A stretch of DNA of 64,000 bases from Actinoplanes subtropicus (GTDB taxonomy: Bacteria > Actinomycetota > Actinomycetes > Mycobacteriales > Micromonosporaceae), in NCBI RefSeq assembly GCF_000721705.1, contig NZ_JOJL01000008.1:248001-312000 (forward strand), read 5' to 3'. Below the pieces are notes generated by a model, which was not told the origin of the DNA, did not search any database, and saw only the letters and a list, made by a program, of their open reading frames with translations. Below are positions 38,686-49,127 of the stretch, piece by piece. Numbering within the stretch: position 1 is the stretch's first letter; each line of letters starts with the position of its first letter. The translations under genes were made by a program, and so were the position numbers.

Positions 38686-39426
38686 ATGCCCATGCGCCGT
38701 GCTCGCCGACTCGTCTCCGTCGCCGTCGTCGCCTCCCTGGCCGTGATCGGGCTGTCCGCCTGTCGCTCGACCCCGAGCGTGGCGGCCTACATCGGCGCCG
38801 GCCAGATTGCCGACACGCGTGCGCAGGCCGTTTATGCCGAGGTGCACAAGGCGATCCTCGATGCCGGGAAACCCGCGCCAGGTGAGCTCGGCCCCGCCGA
38901 GGTGACCCGCGCCGACGTGGTGGGTGTCCTGGTCGGCGCCGAGCTGCTGCCCGAGATGGCGAAAGAGCAGGGTGTGTCGCTTCCGGCCGACGCCCAGATC
39001 GACAAGTATGCGAGCGCCCTCCGCCTCCCGCCGAACACGGAATTCACCCGGCTCTACGTTCAGGAGAGCCTGTACGCCAACCAGCTGATGCAGAAGGCGA
39101 CCGGCGGTCCCGCGCCGACCGAGGCCGACCTGCGCGAGGTCTTCAACGGCTTCGTCGAGGCCAGCGGCGGCGACATCGGCGTCACGTTCGACCAGTTCAA
39201 GGGCACCCTCAACGACAACGGCAAGAAGGCCGTGCAGGCCGCCGTCAGCCTGCGCGAGGAGATCCGCGGCGCCGCCACCAAGGCGCAGGTCCGGATCAAC
39301 CCGCGCTACGGGGAGGCCAGCGTCCCGGTCCTGATGACCCCGCTGCAGAGCGGCGTGTTCGCCCGCCTGATGAACGCCCCGCTCGTGTCGGCGGCGGACG
39401 CGGCCCCGGTCAGCGCCGCTTCCTGA
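38686..39426 (+). CDS. SurA-N-like lipoprotein
   Basis: A 246-residue secreted lipoprotein: basic start MPMRRARR, hydrophobic VSVAVVASLAVIG and lipobox LSAC. The mature part is a helical SurA N-terminal chaperone-like domain (AYIGAGQIADTRAQAV) and lacks a PPIase (parvulin) domain. In actinobacteria this type of protein sits just before mazG, as here (2 bp gap). Likely an extracytoplasmic folding factor; inferred. Confidence 0.75.
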   Translation: MPMRRARRLVSVAVVASLAVIGLSACRSTPSVAAYIGAGQIADTRAQAVYAEVHKAILDAGKPAPGELGPAEVTRADVVGVLVGAELLPEMAKEQGVSLPADAQIDKYASALRLPPNTEFTRLYVQESLYANQLMQKATGGPAPTEADLREVFNGFVEASGGDIGVTFDQFKGTLNDNGKKAVQAAVSLREEIRGAATKAQVRINPRYGEASVPVLMTPLQSGVFARLMNAPLVSAADAAPVSAAS

Positions 39427-39428
39427 GA

Positions 39429-40394
39429 ATGACCGCGCGGATCGTCCTGCTGGTCACCTCGCCGCGGCTGCCCGCGGGCCTGCTGACCGCGGCCGCGTGG
39501 GACGTCGTACGGGCGTATCCGGTCTTCGCCGCCGCCGAGTCCGAGCAGGCGGCCGTGCTGCGGCAGTCGGGCGTGCCGGTCACGGTGGTCGAGCCCGATC
39601 CGGAGCGGCTGCTCGCCGAGTTGGGTTCCGCACCCGTGCTGATCTGGCTGGCCGGCCCGGCCGGCGACCAGGATTTCGCCCGCCGGCTGGGCCTGCGCCT
39701 GACCCGGCAGCCCGACCTGGCCGAGCTCGAGCTGATGTACGGCTCCTGGGACCCGCCCGGCGCCCGCCTGCTGGACGCGGTCGCGGTGATGGACCGCCTG
39801 GCCTCGCCCGGCGGCGACCCGTGGAAGCGGGCCCAGAACCATCGCACGCTCGCGCCGTACATGCTGGAGGAGGCGTACGAGGCGTACGACGCGATCGTGA
39901 CCGAGGACATGGCCGCCCTGCGCGAGGAGTTGGGCGACGTGCTGCTGCAGGTCGTGCTGCACGCCCGGCTGGCCGAGGAGCTGCCGGACGGCTCGGCCTG
40001 GGGCATCGACGACGTGGCCGGCGGCCTCGTGGAGAAGATGGTGCGGCGCAACCCGCACGTCTTCGCCGGTGCCGACGTGGACGGCATCGACGAGATCACC
40101 GACAACTGGGAGCGGATCAAGAAGGCCGAGAAGTCCCGCGAGTCGATCCTGGACGGCATCGCGCTGAGCCAGCCCGCGCTCGCGCTGGCCGCCCAGATTC
40201 TGCAGAAGGTCGAGCGGGCCGGCCTCGACGTACCGCTGCCGACCAGCGACGATCTCGGCCCGGCGCTGCTCCGGCTGGTTGCCGAGGCGCGCGCGGCGGG
40301 CGCGGACCCCGAGGCAGAGGTACGCCGGGCCACGCTCGAATACGCCGAACTCGTGCGGAGCGCCGAGCGGAAAACTGTCAGACCGGCCGAGTAA
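39429..40394 (+). CDS. mazG: MazG nucleoside triphosphate pyrophosphohydrolase
   Basis: A 321-residue protein. The C-terminal MazG core has the metal-binding pattern EEAYEAYDAI then LREELGDVLLQVVLHA (E-E-x2-E...E-x2-D), and KMVRRNPHVF. It hydrolyses NTPs/dNTPs to NMP and pyrophosphate, limiting damaged nucleotides or ppGpp-linked pools. An N-terminal ~100 residues resemble the SAM-methyltransferase-like region found in longer MazG forms. Two bp after the lipoprotein stop. Confidence 0.93.
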   Translation: MTARIVLLVTSPRLPAGLLTAAAWDVVRAYPVFAAAESEQAAVLRQSGVPVTVVEPDPERLLAELGSAPVLIWLAGPAGDQDFARRLGLRLTRQPDLAELELMYGSWDPPGARLLDAVAVMDRLASPGGDPWKRAQNHRTLAPYMLEEAYEAYDAIVTEDMAALREELGDVLLQVVLHARLAEELPDGSAWGIDDVAGGLVEKMVRRNPHVFAGADVDGIDEITDNWERIKKAEKSRESILDGIALSQPALALAAQILQKVERAGLDVPLPTSDDLGPALLRLVAEARAAGADPEAEVRRATLEYAELVRSAERKTVRPAE

Positions 40395-40404
40395 CTTTCA
40401 CGGC

Positions 40405-42021
40405 ATGCCGGAGTTCGTACCTCTTGCCGAGAGCATCGTCGACGCCATCCTGCGCGCCGATCCCGGGCTCGCGTCCGCCACGGGCGACCACCGTTTCGAC
40501 GACCGCGTGCCCGACCTGTCCCCGGGCGCCGTCGCCGACCGGGTCGCCATGCTGCGTGATGCGGCCGACGCGCTCTCCGGCACCGATCCCGAGGCCTTCG
40601 GCCCGGAAGACCAGGTCGATCATGCGATTCTCTCGGCCATCGTCGAGCGAGGGCTTTTCGAGCTGACCGACGTACGTGAACACGAGTGGAACCCGCTTCA
40701 CCACAACCCCGGCCCGCTCCTGCACGCGCTGATCGCCCGCCAGTTCGCGCCGGCCGAGGAACGGCTGGCCAGCCTCGGCGGCCGGCTCGCCGCGATCCCC
40801 GACGCGCTGGCCACCGCCCGGGCCGTGCTGCGCGACGTTCCGCGCATCCACGCCGAGACGGCGATCGGCCAGTTCGCCGGCACCGCCGCGCTGATCCGCG
40901 ACGAGCTGCCCGCCCTGATCGCCGAGGAGCCCGGCATGCGCTCCGCGGTCGAGCCGGCCGCCGCGGCGGCGCTGGCCGCGCTCGGCGAGTTCGACGGCTG
41001 GCTGCGCGGCCGGCTCGACAGCGGCGAGCCGGGCCGTGACCCGCGCCTGGGCCGCCCGCTGTGGGAGGCGCGGCTGTGGCACACCCTCGACACCGAGCTG
41101 CCCGCCGCCGAGGTGCTGTCCCGGGCCCGTGCCCGGCTCGACCAGGTCGGCGCCGAGTTGCGCGCGGCCGCCGCCGAGCTGGTCGGCGGCCCGGAAAGCG
41201 ACGAGACGGTCCGCCGCGCCCTGAGCAAGCTCGCCGCCGACCACCCCGGCGACGACACGATCGTCGACCTGGCCCGCGTGACGATGGATGAGGCGACCGA
41301 TTTCGTCCGCAAGCACGACGTGCTCACCCTGCTCGACGACCCGTGCGTGATCGAGGAGATGCCGGAATTCGCCCGCGGCGTCGCGGTTGCCTATTGCGAC
41401 CCGCCCGGCCCGCTCGAGACCGCCGAGGTGCCGACCTTCTATTGCATCTCGCCGACTCCCGCAGGCTGGTCGCCGGAGCGGGTCGAGTCGTTCTACCGCG
41501 AGTACAACGACCACATGATCCGCGAGCTGACCGTGCACGAGGCGATGCCCGGCCACTTCCTGCAGCTCGCCCACTCCCGCCGGTTCCGGGCCGAGACCCG
41601 GGTGCGGGCGCTGGGCTGGTCCGGCCCGTTCGTCGAGGGCTGGGCGGTGTATGCGGAGGAGCTGATGGCCGCCCTTGGCTTCGGCGGTCTCCCGGTGCGC
41701 CTCCAGCAGCTGAAGATGCAGCTCCGCATGTCGCTCAACGCCGTCATCGACCAGCTGGTCCACTGCGAGGAGCTGCCCGAGGCCGAGGCGATGGCCCTGA
41801 TGACCGGCGCCGGCTTCCAGGAGGAGGGCGAGGCCGCCGGCAAGTGGCGCCGAGCCCTGCTGACCTCGACCCAGCTGAGCACGTACTTTGTGGGCTACAC
41901 CGAGGTCGCCGCGATCGCCGCGGCCCGCCCCTTCGGCGCCACCCCGAAAGCCTGGCACGACGCGATGCTGGCGCACGGCTCCCCGCCACCCCGCCATCTG
42001 CGCACCCTCCTGGGCGTGTGA
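40405..42021 (+). CDS. DUF885-family putative metallopeptidase
   Basis: A 538-residue soluble protein from ATG 40405, 10 bp after mazG. The signature is TVHEAMPGHFLQLAHS, an HExxxGH-type motif resembling zinc-peptidase sites, with FVEGWAVYAEELMAALGF downstream supplying the third ligand. DUF885 proteins are considered metallopeptidase-like, mostly uncharacterised. Length is normal. Confidence 0.9.
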   Translation: MPEFVPLAESIVDAILRADPGLASATGDHRFDDRVPDLSPGAVADRVAMLRDAADALSGTDPEAFGPEDQVDHAILSAIVERGLFELTDVREHEWNPLHHNPGPLLHALIARQFAPAEERLASLGGRLAAIPDALATARAVLRDVPRIHAETAIGQFAGTAALIRDELPALIAEEPGMRSAVEPAAAAALAALGEFDGWLRGRLDSGEPGRDPRLGRPLWEARLWHTLDTELPAAEVLSRARARLDQVGAELRAAAAELVGGPESDETVRRALSKLAADHPGDDTIVDLARVTMDEATDFVRKHDVLTLLDDPCVIEEMPEFARGVAVAYCDPPGPLETAEVPTFYCISPTPAGWSPERVESFYREYNDHMIRELTVHEAMPGHFLQLAHSRRFRAETRVRALGWSGPFVEGWAVYAEELMAALGFGGLPVRLQQLKMQLRMSLNAVIDQLVHCEELPEAEAMALMTGAGFQEEGEAAGKWRRALLTSTQLSTYFVGYTEVAAIAAARPFGATPKAWHDAMLAHGSPPPRHLRTLLGV

Positions 42022-42060
42022 GGCGCCGGAACGGCCCACACCCGCTCCGGCCCGATCGAC

Positions 42061-42395
42061 GGCGCGGCGGCGCGGCGGCTGCGCTGCGGCGGCGCGGCGG
42101 CGTGGCGGCGCCGGCGTGGCGGCTGCGCTGTGGCGGCGTGGCGGCTGCGGCGCGGCGGCGTGGCGGCTGCGCTGTGGCGGCGTGGCGGCTGCGGCACGGC
42201 GGCGTGGCGGCGTGGCGGCTGCGCTGTGGCGGCGTGGCGGCTGCGGCGCGGCGGCTGCGGCGTGGCGGCGTGGCGGCTGCGGCGTGGCGGCGTGGCGGCT
42301 GCGCTGTGGCGGCGCGGCGGCGTGGTGGCGCCGGCGTGGCGGCTGCGCTGTGGCGGCGTGGCGGCGCCGGCGTGGCGGCTGCGCGGCGGCGGCCG
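42061..42395. repeat. GC-rich triplet-phased repeat array
   Basis: About 335 bp built from 9-mers such as GGCGGCGTG and GCGGCTGCG; the 22-mer core GTGGCGGCTGCGCTGTGGCG appears at least five times at spacings that are multiples of three. Frames on both strands stay open (Trp-Arg-Leu/Ala-rich or Pro-Arg-Arg-rich), so long open frames here carry no coding weight. It follows the DUF885 stop by about 40 bp. Confidence 0.9.
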
Positions 42396-42440
42396 GGCCG
42401 AGCTGCCGTCCACCGGCCACGTGCTGCGCTTCCTCAGCCA

Positions 42441-42664
42441 AACACGGATTCGCACCCCGCGGCGACCCTGCTGACAACGCTGGCCGAGCGAGGGGTGCCG
42501 GTGCGCGAGGGTGAGCTGGTCACCTCGGTCACCGTAGCCGAGGCTCAGCTCGTCACGGCCGGCGAGGTGGGCCCCCTCCCGGTGGTCAATGCGGCGGTCG
42601 CGACCGAGCTCATGCGCCGCTTCCCGACACCGCCGGCTGGTGATCGCGACATTCCGGCAACGCG
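42441..42664 (+). pseudogene. Possible gene remnant after the repeat array
   Basis: A short stretch with normal GC-rich third positions and protein-like sequence (TLAERGVPVREGELVTSVTV, VVNAAVATELMRRF) but no start of its own: its frame opens into the repeat array. It could be the tail of a gene eaten by repeat expansion, or chance. I do not recognise the family. Confidence 0.25.
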
Positions 42665-42791
42665 GGCTGGCGACGGCCGCATCGCGACGCCGCCGTGGGC
42701 CGGGTCGGCGTGGGGGCGACGTAGCCGACCGGGCGTGGCCGGGCGGTGTGGGGGGTGGCCGGGCGGTGTGGGGCGTGGCCGGGCGGTCGGG
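42665..42791. other. Short G-rich direct repeats before the lipoprotein stop
   Basis: The stretch contains three spaced GTGGCCGGGCGG words (about 42735, 42755 and 42775) and nothing gene-like. Confidence 0.5.
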
Positions 42792-43724
42792 CTACTTCGT
42801 CTTGGTGCGCTTGTCGGTGAGCTTGGCGGACGGAGGGAGGTCGAAGGCGTCCGGCGCGACCTTTTCCGTGTATGTGGTCAAGGCCTGCTCGTAGTGTGTG
42901 CCCGCGATCGTGGCGGCGAAGCTGCCCAGGGCGCCCTCGTTGGTCACGCAGAGGCTGAAGCGGCGGGTCGGGGTGCCGTCGACATTGTCCAGGTCGAGGC
43001 AGAGCGCGTGGCGGCCGGCGATCGTGGTGTCGTGCTGGGTGGCGTTGACCTTTTGATCGAGCGCGGCCGTGTTGAGCAGCGCGAGCGCCGCCTCGGGGGT
43101 GATCAGCGTGCTGCCGGCCAGCGGGGCCGCGGTCGCCGGGGCCGGGTCGGTCTCGGTGCAGGCCGCCGCCTTGCCCGAGCCGCCGCTGCCCGATCCGCCG
43201 GCGCTGCCAGTTTTGCCCGCGCCGCCAGCGTTGCCCGGGCCAGCGGTTCCCGGGCCAGCGGTTCCCGGGCCAGCGGTTCCCGGGCCAGCGGTTCCCGGGC
43301 CAGCGGTTCCCGGGCCAGCGGCTTCCGGGCCAGTGCTGCCTGGGCCAGTGCTGCCTGGGCCAGTGTTGCCGGTTTTGCCCGATCCGCCGCTGCCGGTGCT
43401 GCCGGTCTTGGCGCCGCTGCAGCGGACCGTCCCCGTGGCGGTCTGGATCAGGCGGCCGCCGGGATAGACGTACGCCGTGCGGCTTGGTTTCTGGGCCTGC
43501 GTGACGGTCGCCGTGCCACCCCCGGCGAGCTGATACGTCGCCGTATAGGTGAGACCGGTCACCCGCGCCAGCTGAATGGACGTCTCCGACAGCAGGTCGT
43601 CATGGCTGATGCCCGCTGCGCTGGCCTGGTCGAGATCGGTGCACCCGGCCGCACCCAGCAGCAACGCCGCGGCGGCGGTGACGCTGAGCGCAGTAAGGCG
43701 CGGGCCGGAATGCACGACTGACAC
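42792..43724 (-). CDS. Lipoprotein with Gly-Pro-Gly-Thr-Ala repeat linker
   Basis: A 310-residue secreted protein: signal LTALSVTAAAALLLGAAGC with lipobox Cys at about 28. N-terminal part (to ~105) and C-terminal part (~190-310, with paired Cys) resemble a LppX/LprG-like or similar two-piece fold, but I do not recognise a family. Between them lies a low-complexity linker of pentapeptides (about 120-165; GPGTA, GPGST) encoded by 15-bp repeats. Function unknown; surface exposure is likely. Confidence 0.75.
   Translation of the reverse strand: MSVVHSGPRLTALSVTAAAALLLGAAGCTDLDQASAAGISHDDLLSETSIQLARVTGLTYTATYQLAGGGTATVTQAQKPSRTAYVYPGGRLIQTATGTVRCSGAKTGSTGSGGSGKTGNTGPGSTGPGSTGPEAAGPGTAGPGTAGPGTAGPGTAGPGTAGPGNAGGAGKTGSAGGSGSGGSGKAAACTETDPAPATAAPLAGSTLITPEAALALLNTAALDQKVNATQHDTTIAGRHALCLDLDNVDGTPTRRFSLCVTNEGALGSFAATIAGTHYEQALTTYTEKVAPDAFDLPPSAKLTDKRTKTK
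43231..43365. repeat. 15-bp repeats coding the GPGTA linker
   Basis: Nine 15-bp units in the lipoprotein gene; five are identical (GTTCCCGGGCCAGCG on the plus strand, 43246-43320), the others differ by up to four bases. Copy number may vary between strains. Confidence 0.92.
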
Positions 43725-43770
43725 CTTGGCCTATGCACGCAACCCCGCGCAAACGAGTAACAGGCGCCCC

Positions 43771-44397
43771 TCAGCTACCTCGGTTCCGGGCCATCAGCTG
43801 GTGCCGCATGATGTACCGGCGTACGACCTTGGCCTGGGTCTCGTCCTGGTCTTCGGCGAAAACCGCCACCATTTCCACCGACCGGGGACCCTCGACCGGC
43901 ACCTGCTGGAGCATCGAGCTCACCTTGAGCGCGGTCGCCGCGAAGGCCACCTCCTCGTCGCCGAGCGCGATCCGCAGGACCATCTCCTCGCCGTCCTCGA
44001 GGTCGATGTCGGTGAAATGCGCCCGCACCGCCCGCTCGCTCATGTCGTGCACCAGGCCGTGGGCCGGCTCCCGGTCCGGCCGGATCAAGGTGATCGCCTC
44101 GCCGCCGCCGCCGCGCACGAACGAGCGGCTCTGCAGCACCGTCGGCTGGCCGGTGATCCGGACCTCGATCCGGTTGCCGTCGACCGCGATCACGTGCCCG
44201 GGCTGGCTCATCCGCCCGCGCGGCGGCGCCGCCCAGCGCAGCTCGACCGGTGACTGTGCCGGCGGCACGTGCACCAGCGCCATGGAGAGGGTGAACCTCG
44301 TGCCGGAGGCCTGCACGACCCGCACCTCGGGGACCGTTTCGCCATACGAGGTCATCTCGATGATCGACCCGTTCGGCGGGAGCATGGAAGCACTCAT
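43771..44397 (-). CDS. PilZ-domain protein
   Basis: A 208-residue cytoplasmic protein with an N-terminal YcgR-like beta domain and a PilZ domain carrying RSFVR (91-95, the RxxxR motif) and DMSERAV (118-124; the usual (D/N)xSxxG with Ala for Gly). This suggests c-di-GMP binding, possibly weaker than normal. Start ATG at 44397. Divergent from eno; regulatory partner not visible. Confidence 0.8.
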   Translation of the reverse strand: MSASMLPPNGSIIEMTSYGETVPEVRVVQASGTRFTLSMALVHVPPAQSPVELRWAAPPRGRMSQPGHVIAVDGNRIEVRITGQPTVLQSRSFVRGGGGEAITLIRPDREPAHGLVHDMSERAVRAHFTDIDLEDGEEMVLRIALGDEEVAFAATALKVSSMLQQVPVEGPRSVEMVAVFAEDQDETQAKVVRRYIMRHQLMARNRGS

Positions 44398-44547
44398 AGT
44401 GCCAAGGTGATCGGCATTCGCCGAGCCGGGCTGAGGCATCGGGCGGAAGTTCACCGGCCGCGCGCACGCCCGCCACCCGGCCCCGATACGCTCAGGTCCG
44501 TGGTCGGCCGCAGGGTCGCGGTCGAAGACTGCAGCCTTAAGACATGA

Positions 44548-45846
<1,299 letters not shown>

Positions 45847-45943
45847 GGCCCGACCGAAGATCATGGAGTTGTGGCGCCCGCACAATCCGGCATAGGTTGC
45901 AGCGGGTGCCACAGCACCTGATCGGTCGAGCGGGGGTGCAAAG

Positions 45944-46519
45944 GTGACCACACAGCGACGTACGCCGAGCGGCCAGGGCCCGACCCGCCGCCCCGGTTCG
46001 TCGCGTGTCCGCACCACGAGCGCGACCCGCACGACCAGCGCGACCCGCGTCTCGCCGGGCCGCACCCGGTCCCGCCCGGCCCCGACCCGCCGCACGGTGA
46101 ACGGCGGCACCGGCCCGGCGAAACGCACCGCCGCCCCGCGGCCACGGGCGCTGACCGGCCGCGCGACCGTCCTGATCGTCGTTTTCGTGGCGCTGGCCTT
46201 GGCGTACACGTATCCGCTTCGGGTCTATCTCGCGCAGGAGTCGCAGATCGCCCAGCTCCAGGCCGATCAGGCCGCCCAGCGCAAGGTGATCGCGGACAAG
46301 CAGGAGCAGCTGCAGAAGTGGAAGGACCCGGCGTATCTCGAGGCGCAGGCCCGGGAAAAGCTGTTCTACGTACGCCCGGGGGACAAGACGCTGCTGGTCC
46401 TGCCCAACCCGAACCCCGCCGCGAGCACCACCGGCGCGCAGCCGGCGGCCGCGCCCGACCCCTGGTACGACACGCTGTGGAGCAGCGTCCGAGCCGCCGA
46501 CGAAGAGTCTCAGAACTGA
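45944..46519 (+). CDS. FtsB/DivIC-like septum formation protein
   Basis: A 191-residue bitopic membrane protein: a 70-residue basic Arg/Thr/Pro-rich cytoplasmic N-terminus, one helix (ATVLIVVFVALALAYTY) and an extracytoplasmic coiled coil (SQIAQLQADQAAQRKVIADK) with the conserved WKDPAYLEAQAREKLFYVRPGD. It should act with FtsL and FtsQ in the divisome. Its place after eno matches the usual actinobacterial order. GTG start; ends in a 1-bp overlap (TGATG) with the next gene. Confidence 0.88.
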   Translation: MTTQRRTPSGQGPTRRPGSSRVRTTSATRTTSATRVSPGRTRSRPAPTRRTVNGGTGPAKRTAAPRPRALTGRATVLIVVFVALALAYTYPLRVYLAQESQIAQLQADQAAQRKVIADKQEQLQKWKDPAYLEAQAREKLFYVRPGDKTLLVLPNPNPAASTTGAQPAAAPDPWYDTLWSSVRAADEESQN

Positions 46520-47022
46520 TGGACGAACTCAATCCGGCCGACCTCGAGCTCGTGGCGGCCCAGCTCGGCCGTACCCCCAGAGGCACCCGCGCGATCGCCC
46601 ACCGCTGCCCGTGCGGCAATCCGGACGTGGTGGAGACGACGCCCCGCCTGCCCGACGGCACCCCGTTTCCCACGCTCTTCTACCTGACCTGCCCGCATGC
46701 GACCGCCGCCTGCAGCCGGCTGGAGTCGGCCGGCGTGATGCGCGACATGCAGCAGCGGCTGTCGACCGATCCGGAGCTGGCCGAGCGGTATGAGAAGGCC
46801 ACCGAGGACTACCTGGCCCGGCGCAAGGCGATCGAGGACGTGCCGGAGATCGCGCAGGTGGCCGCCGGCGGCATGCCCGACCGGGTGAAGTGCCTGCATG
46901 TCCACCTCGGGCACGCGCTCGCGGTGGGCCGCGGCGTGAACCCGTTCGGCGACGAGGTGCGCGACGCCGTCGAGCCGTGGTGGATCGAGGGCCCGTGTGT
47001 CACCCTGAAAAAGGACGAATAG
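46519..47022 (+). CDS. DUF501 protein
   Basis: A 167-residue conserved actinobacterial protein with HRCPCGNPDVVETTPRLPDG and TPFPTLFYLTCPHATAACSR, Cys and His placed as a possible metal site. No known function. Directly coupled to the septum protein upstream and the acetyltransferase downstream (adjacent stop and start). Confidence 0.9.
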   Translation: MDELNPADLELVAAQLGRTPRGTRAIAHRCPCGNPDVVETTPRLPDGTPFPTLFYLTCPHATAACSRLESAGVMRDMQQRLSTDPELAERYEKATEDYLARRKAIEDVPEIAQVAAGGMPDRVKCLHVHLGHALAVGRGVNPFGDEVRDAVEPWWIEGPCVTLKKDE

Positions 47023-47517
47023 GTGGAAATCCGGCGAGCGCGGACGAGGGACGTCAAGGCCATCCGTGCCCTGGTCGACGAGTACACGGCCGACCGCCGC
47101 CTGCTCAGCAAGGCCACGGTCACCCTGTACGAGTCGGTGCAGGAGTTCTGGGTCGCCGTGGACGAGCAGGGTGCCGTGCTCGGGTGCGGGGCGCTGCACG
47201 TGATGTGGGAGGACCTGGCGGAGATCCGTACGGTCGCGGTCGATCCTGCCTTCCGCGGCCGGAAGATCGGGCACAAGATCGTGTCCCGCCTCCTCGATGT
47301 CGCTCGTGACCTGGGCATCGCCCGGGTCTTCTGCCTGACCTTCGAGACCCACTTCTTCGGCTCGTTCGGCTTCACCGAGATCGACGGCGCGCCCGTGCCG
47401 CACGCCGTCTACGAGCAACTGCTGCGCTCGTACGACGAGGGTGTCGCCGAATTCCTCGACCTCGAGCGGGTCAAGCCCAACACCCTGGGGAACACGAGAA
47501 TGCTTCTTCATCTATGA
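47023..47517 (+). CDS. GNAT-family amino-acid N-acetyltransferase
   Basis: A 164-residue GNAT fold protein; the acetyl-CoA pyrophosphate loop is VDPAFRGRKIGHKIVSRLLD, followed by a conserved FGSFGFTEI. It resembles the short actinobacterial N-acetylglutamate-synthase-like proteins (IRTVAV strand, LLRSYDEGVAEFLDLERVKP), so a role in arginine synthesis is plausible. GTG at 47023 follows the previous TAG with no gap and the gene overlaps ppx by 4 bp. Confidence 0.85.
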   Translation: MEIRRARTRDVKAIRALVDEYTADRRLLSKATVTLYESVQEFWVAVDEQGAVLGCGALHVMWEDLAEIRTVAVDPAFRGRKIGHKIVSRLLDVARDLGIARVFCLTFETHFFGSFGFTEIDGAPVPHAVYEQLLRSYDEGVAEFLDLERVKPNTLGNTRMLLHL

Positions 47518-48437
47518 AAGTCGCGGCATCTAGGAGAGTCGCGGCGATCGACTGCGGCACCAACTCGATCCGCCTGCTCATCGCGGACGTGTCCGGCGGC
47601 CGGCTCACCGACGTCGTCCGGCGCATGGAGATCGTCCGCCTCGGCGAGGGCGTCGACCGCACCGGCCGCCTCTCCGACGCCGCGCTGCAAAGAACCAAAA
47701 AGGCCCTGCTTGCGTACGCCGGGGAAGTCGCCGACCGCAAGGCCGACCGGGTCCGGATGTGCGCCACCTCGGCCTCGCGCGACGCCTCGAACGCCGCCGA
47801 CTTCCGGGCGATGGTCCGCGAGGTGCTCGGCGTCGACCCCGAGGTGATCACCGGCGACGAGGAGGCCCGCCTCTCGTTCGCCGGCGCGGTGGCCGGCCTG
47901 ACCGCCGAGCCGCCGTACCTGATCTTCGACATCGGTGGCGGCTCGACCGAGTTCGTCACCGGCGCGACCGGCGTCGAGCACGCGATCTCGGTGGACATCG
48001 GCTGCGTCCGGATGACCGAGCGGCACCTGCACGACGACCCGCCGACCGCCGCCCAGATCGAGGCCGCCACCCGCGACATCACGGCGGCCGTGGACACCGC
48101 ACTGGCCGCCGTCCCCGGCCGGGAGGCGGCCACCCTGGTCGGCCTGGCCGGCACGGTCACGACGGTCACCGCGCTGGCGCTCGGCCTGCCCGGGTACGAC
48201 TCCACCCGCATCCACCACGCCCGGGTCTCCCGCGCCGCGGTCGCGAAGGTGGCCGACGACCTGCTGGCCATGACCGTCGCCGCCCGCCGCGCGCTGCCGG
48301 TCATGCACCCCGGCCGCGCCGACGTGATCGGCGGCGGCGCCCTCATCCTGCGCATCATCACGGAGCGGACCGGTCAGGAGTCCCTGATCGCCTCCGAACA
48401 CGACATCCTCGACGGCATCGCCTTCTCGATCGCGTAA
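47514..48437 (+). CDS. ppx: Ppx/GppA-family exopolyphosphatase
   Basis: A 307-residue two-domain phosphatase of the actin-like ASKHA fold (IDCGTNSIRLLIAD, FDIGGGSTEFVTG, VGLAGTVTTVTAL). It hydrolyses polyphosphate or the pentaphosphate alarmone pppGpp. Short form without HD domain, as in mycobacteria. Ends 1 bp from the convergent acetyltransferase stop. Confidence 0.93.
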   Translation: MKVAASRRVAAIDCGTNSIRLLIADVSGGRLTDVVRRMEIVRLGEGVDRTGRLSDAALQRTKKALLAYAGEVADRKADRVRMCATSASRDASNAADFRAMVREVLGVDPEVITGDEEARLSFAGAVAGLTAEPPYLIFDIGGGSTEFVTGATGVEHAISVDIGCVRMTERHLHDDPPTAAQIEAATRDITAAVDTALAAVPGREAATLVGLAGTVTTVTALALGLPGYDSTRIHHARVSRAAVAKVADDLLAMTVAARRALPVMHPGRADVIGGGALILRIITERTGQESLIASEHDILDGIAFSIA

Positions 48438-48438
48438 T

Positions 48439-49083
48439 TCAAGGTCGAGGCACCATCAGCGCCTCACCGCCGACCGGCCGGAACCCCGCGGCCTGGAACG
48501 TCCGGATGCTCCGCGCATTGCCCGCCGCCTGCTGCGACCAGACCGGCCCACCGCCCGGCACCAGATGACGCGCGGCCACCGCCAGCAGCCGCCCGAGCCC
48601 GCGATGCCGTTCGGCGGGCTCCACCTCGATCGCCGCCTCCCACCGCCCGGCCACCCCACGCCCGAGCACCAGCACCCCACCGTCGGCCGCCCACACCCGC
48701 ACGTCGTCCCGATGCGCCAGCGCCCGCCGCACCCGCGGATGCTCCGGGTCCTCGATCTCCGTCAGCTCCACCGGCGGCGGCCCGTCCAGCGACGAGGCCA
48801 CCGTGAGCAGATCGATGGTGTCCATCCGCCGCCGGGTCCGCACCAGCATCGCGTTAAGAAATGTGGGATTCATCGCGGCGGCCAACTCGTCGGTGTCCAC
48901 ATCGGCCAGCGCCCGCCGCACCCACCCCGGATCCTCGTCGACAAAGACCACCGAGTGGGCGGTGAACGCCACCACACCCGCATCCCGCGCACTCGGCTGC
49001 GCCACCACGGTCGTGGTCCCGTCGTCGGGCGGGAACCGCCCCTCGGCCGCCGCCTCCAGAATCCCGGCAAGTGTCTCGGTCAC
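48439..49083 (-). CDS. GNAT-family acetyltransferase
   Basis: A 214-residue protein. Only the C-terminal half is clearly GNAT-like: IEVEPAERHRGLGRLLAVAA carries the acetyl-CoA loop, and RSIRTFQAAGFRPVG the last strand-helix. The N-terminal half (with ALADVDTDELAAAMNPTF) may be substrate-binding. Substrate unknown. Single gene convergent with ppx and divergent from the UDG gene. Confidence 0.78.
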   Translation of the reverse strand: MTETLAGILEAAAEGRFPPDDGTTTVVAQPSARDAGVVAFTAHSVVFVDEDPGWVRRALADVDTDELAAAMNPTFLNAMLVRTRRRMDTIDLLTVASSLDGPPPVELTEIEDPEHPRVRRALAHRDDVRVWAADGGVLVLGRGVAGRWEAAIEVEPAERHRGLGRLLAVAARHLVPGGGPVWSQQAAGNARSIRTFQAAGFRPVGGEALMVPRP

Positions 49084-49127
49084 CCACCCATTAGATCCAC
49101 TCGACCGGGATGTGCTGTGCTGGGACC

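Noticed and set aside
41343..43721. 792-residue plus-strand open frame
   Set aside because: Runs through the DUF885 gene out of frame, the repeat array and antisense to the lipoprotein; only 42441-42664 has any protein-like character.
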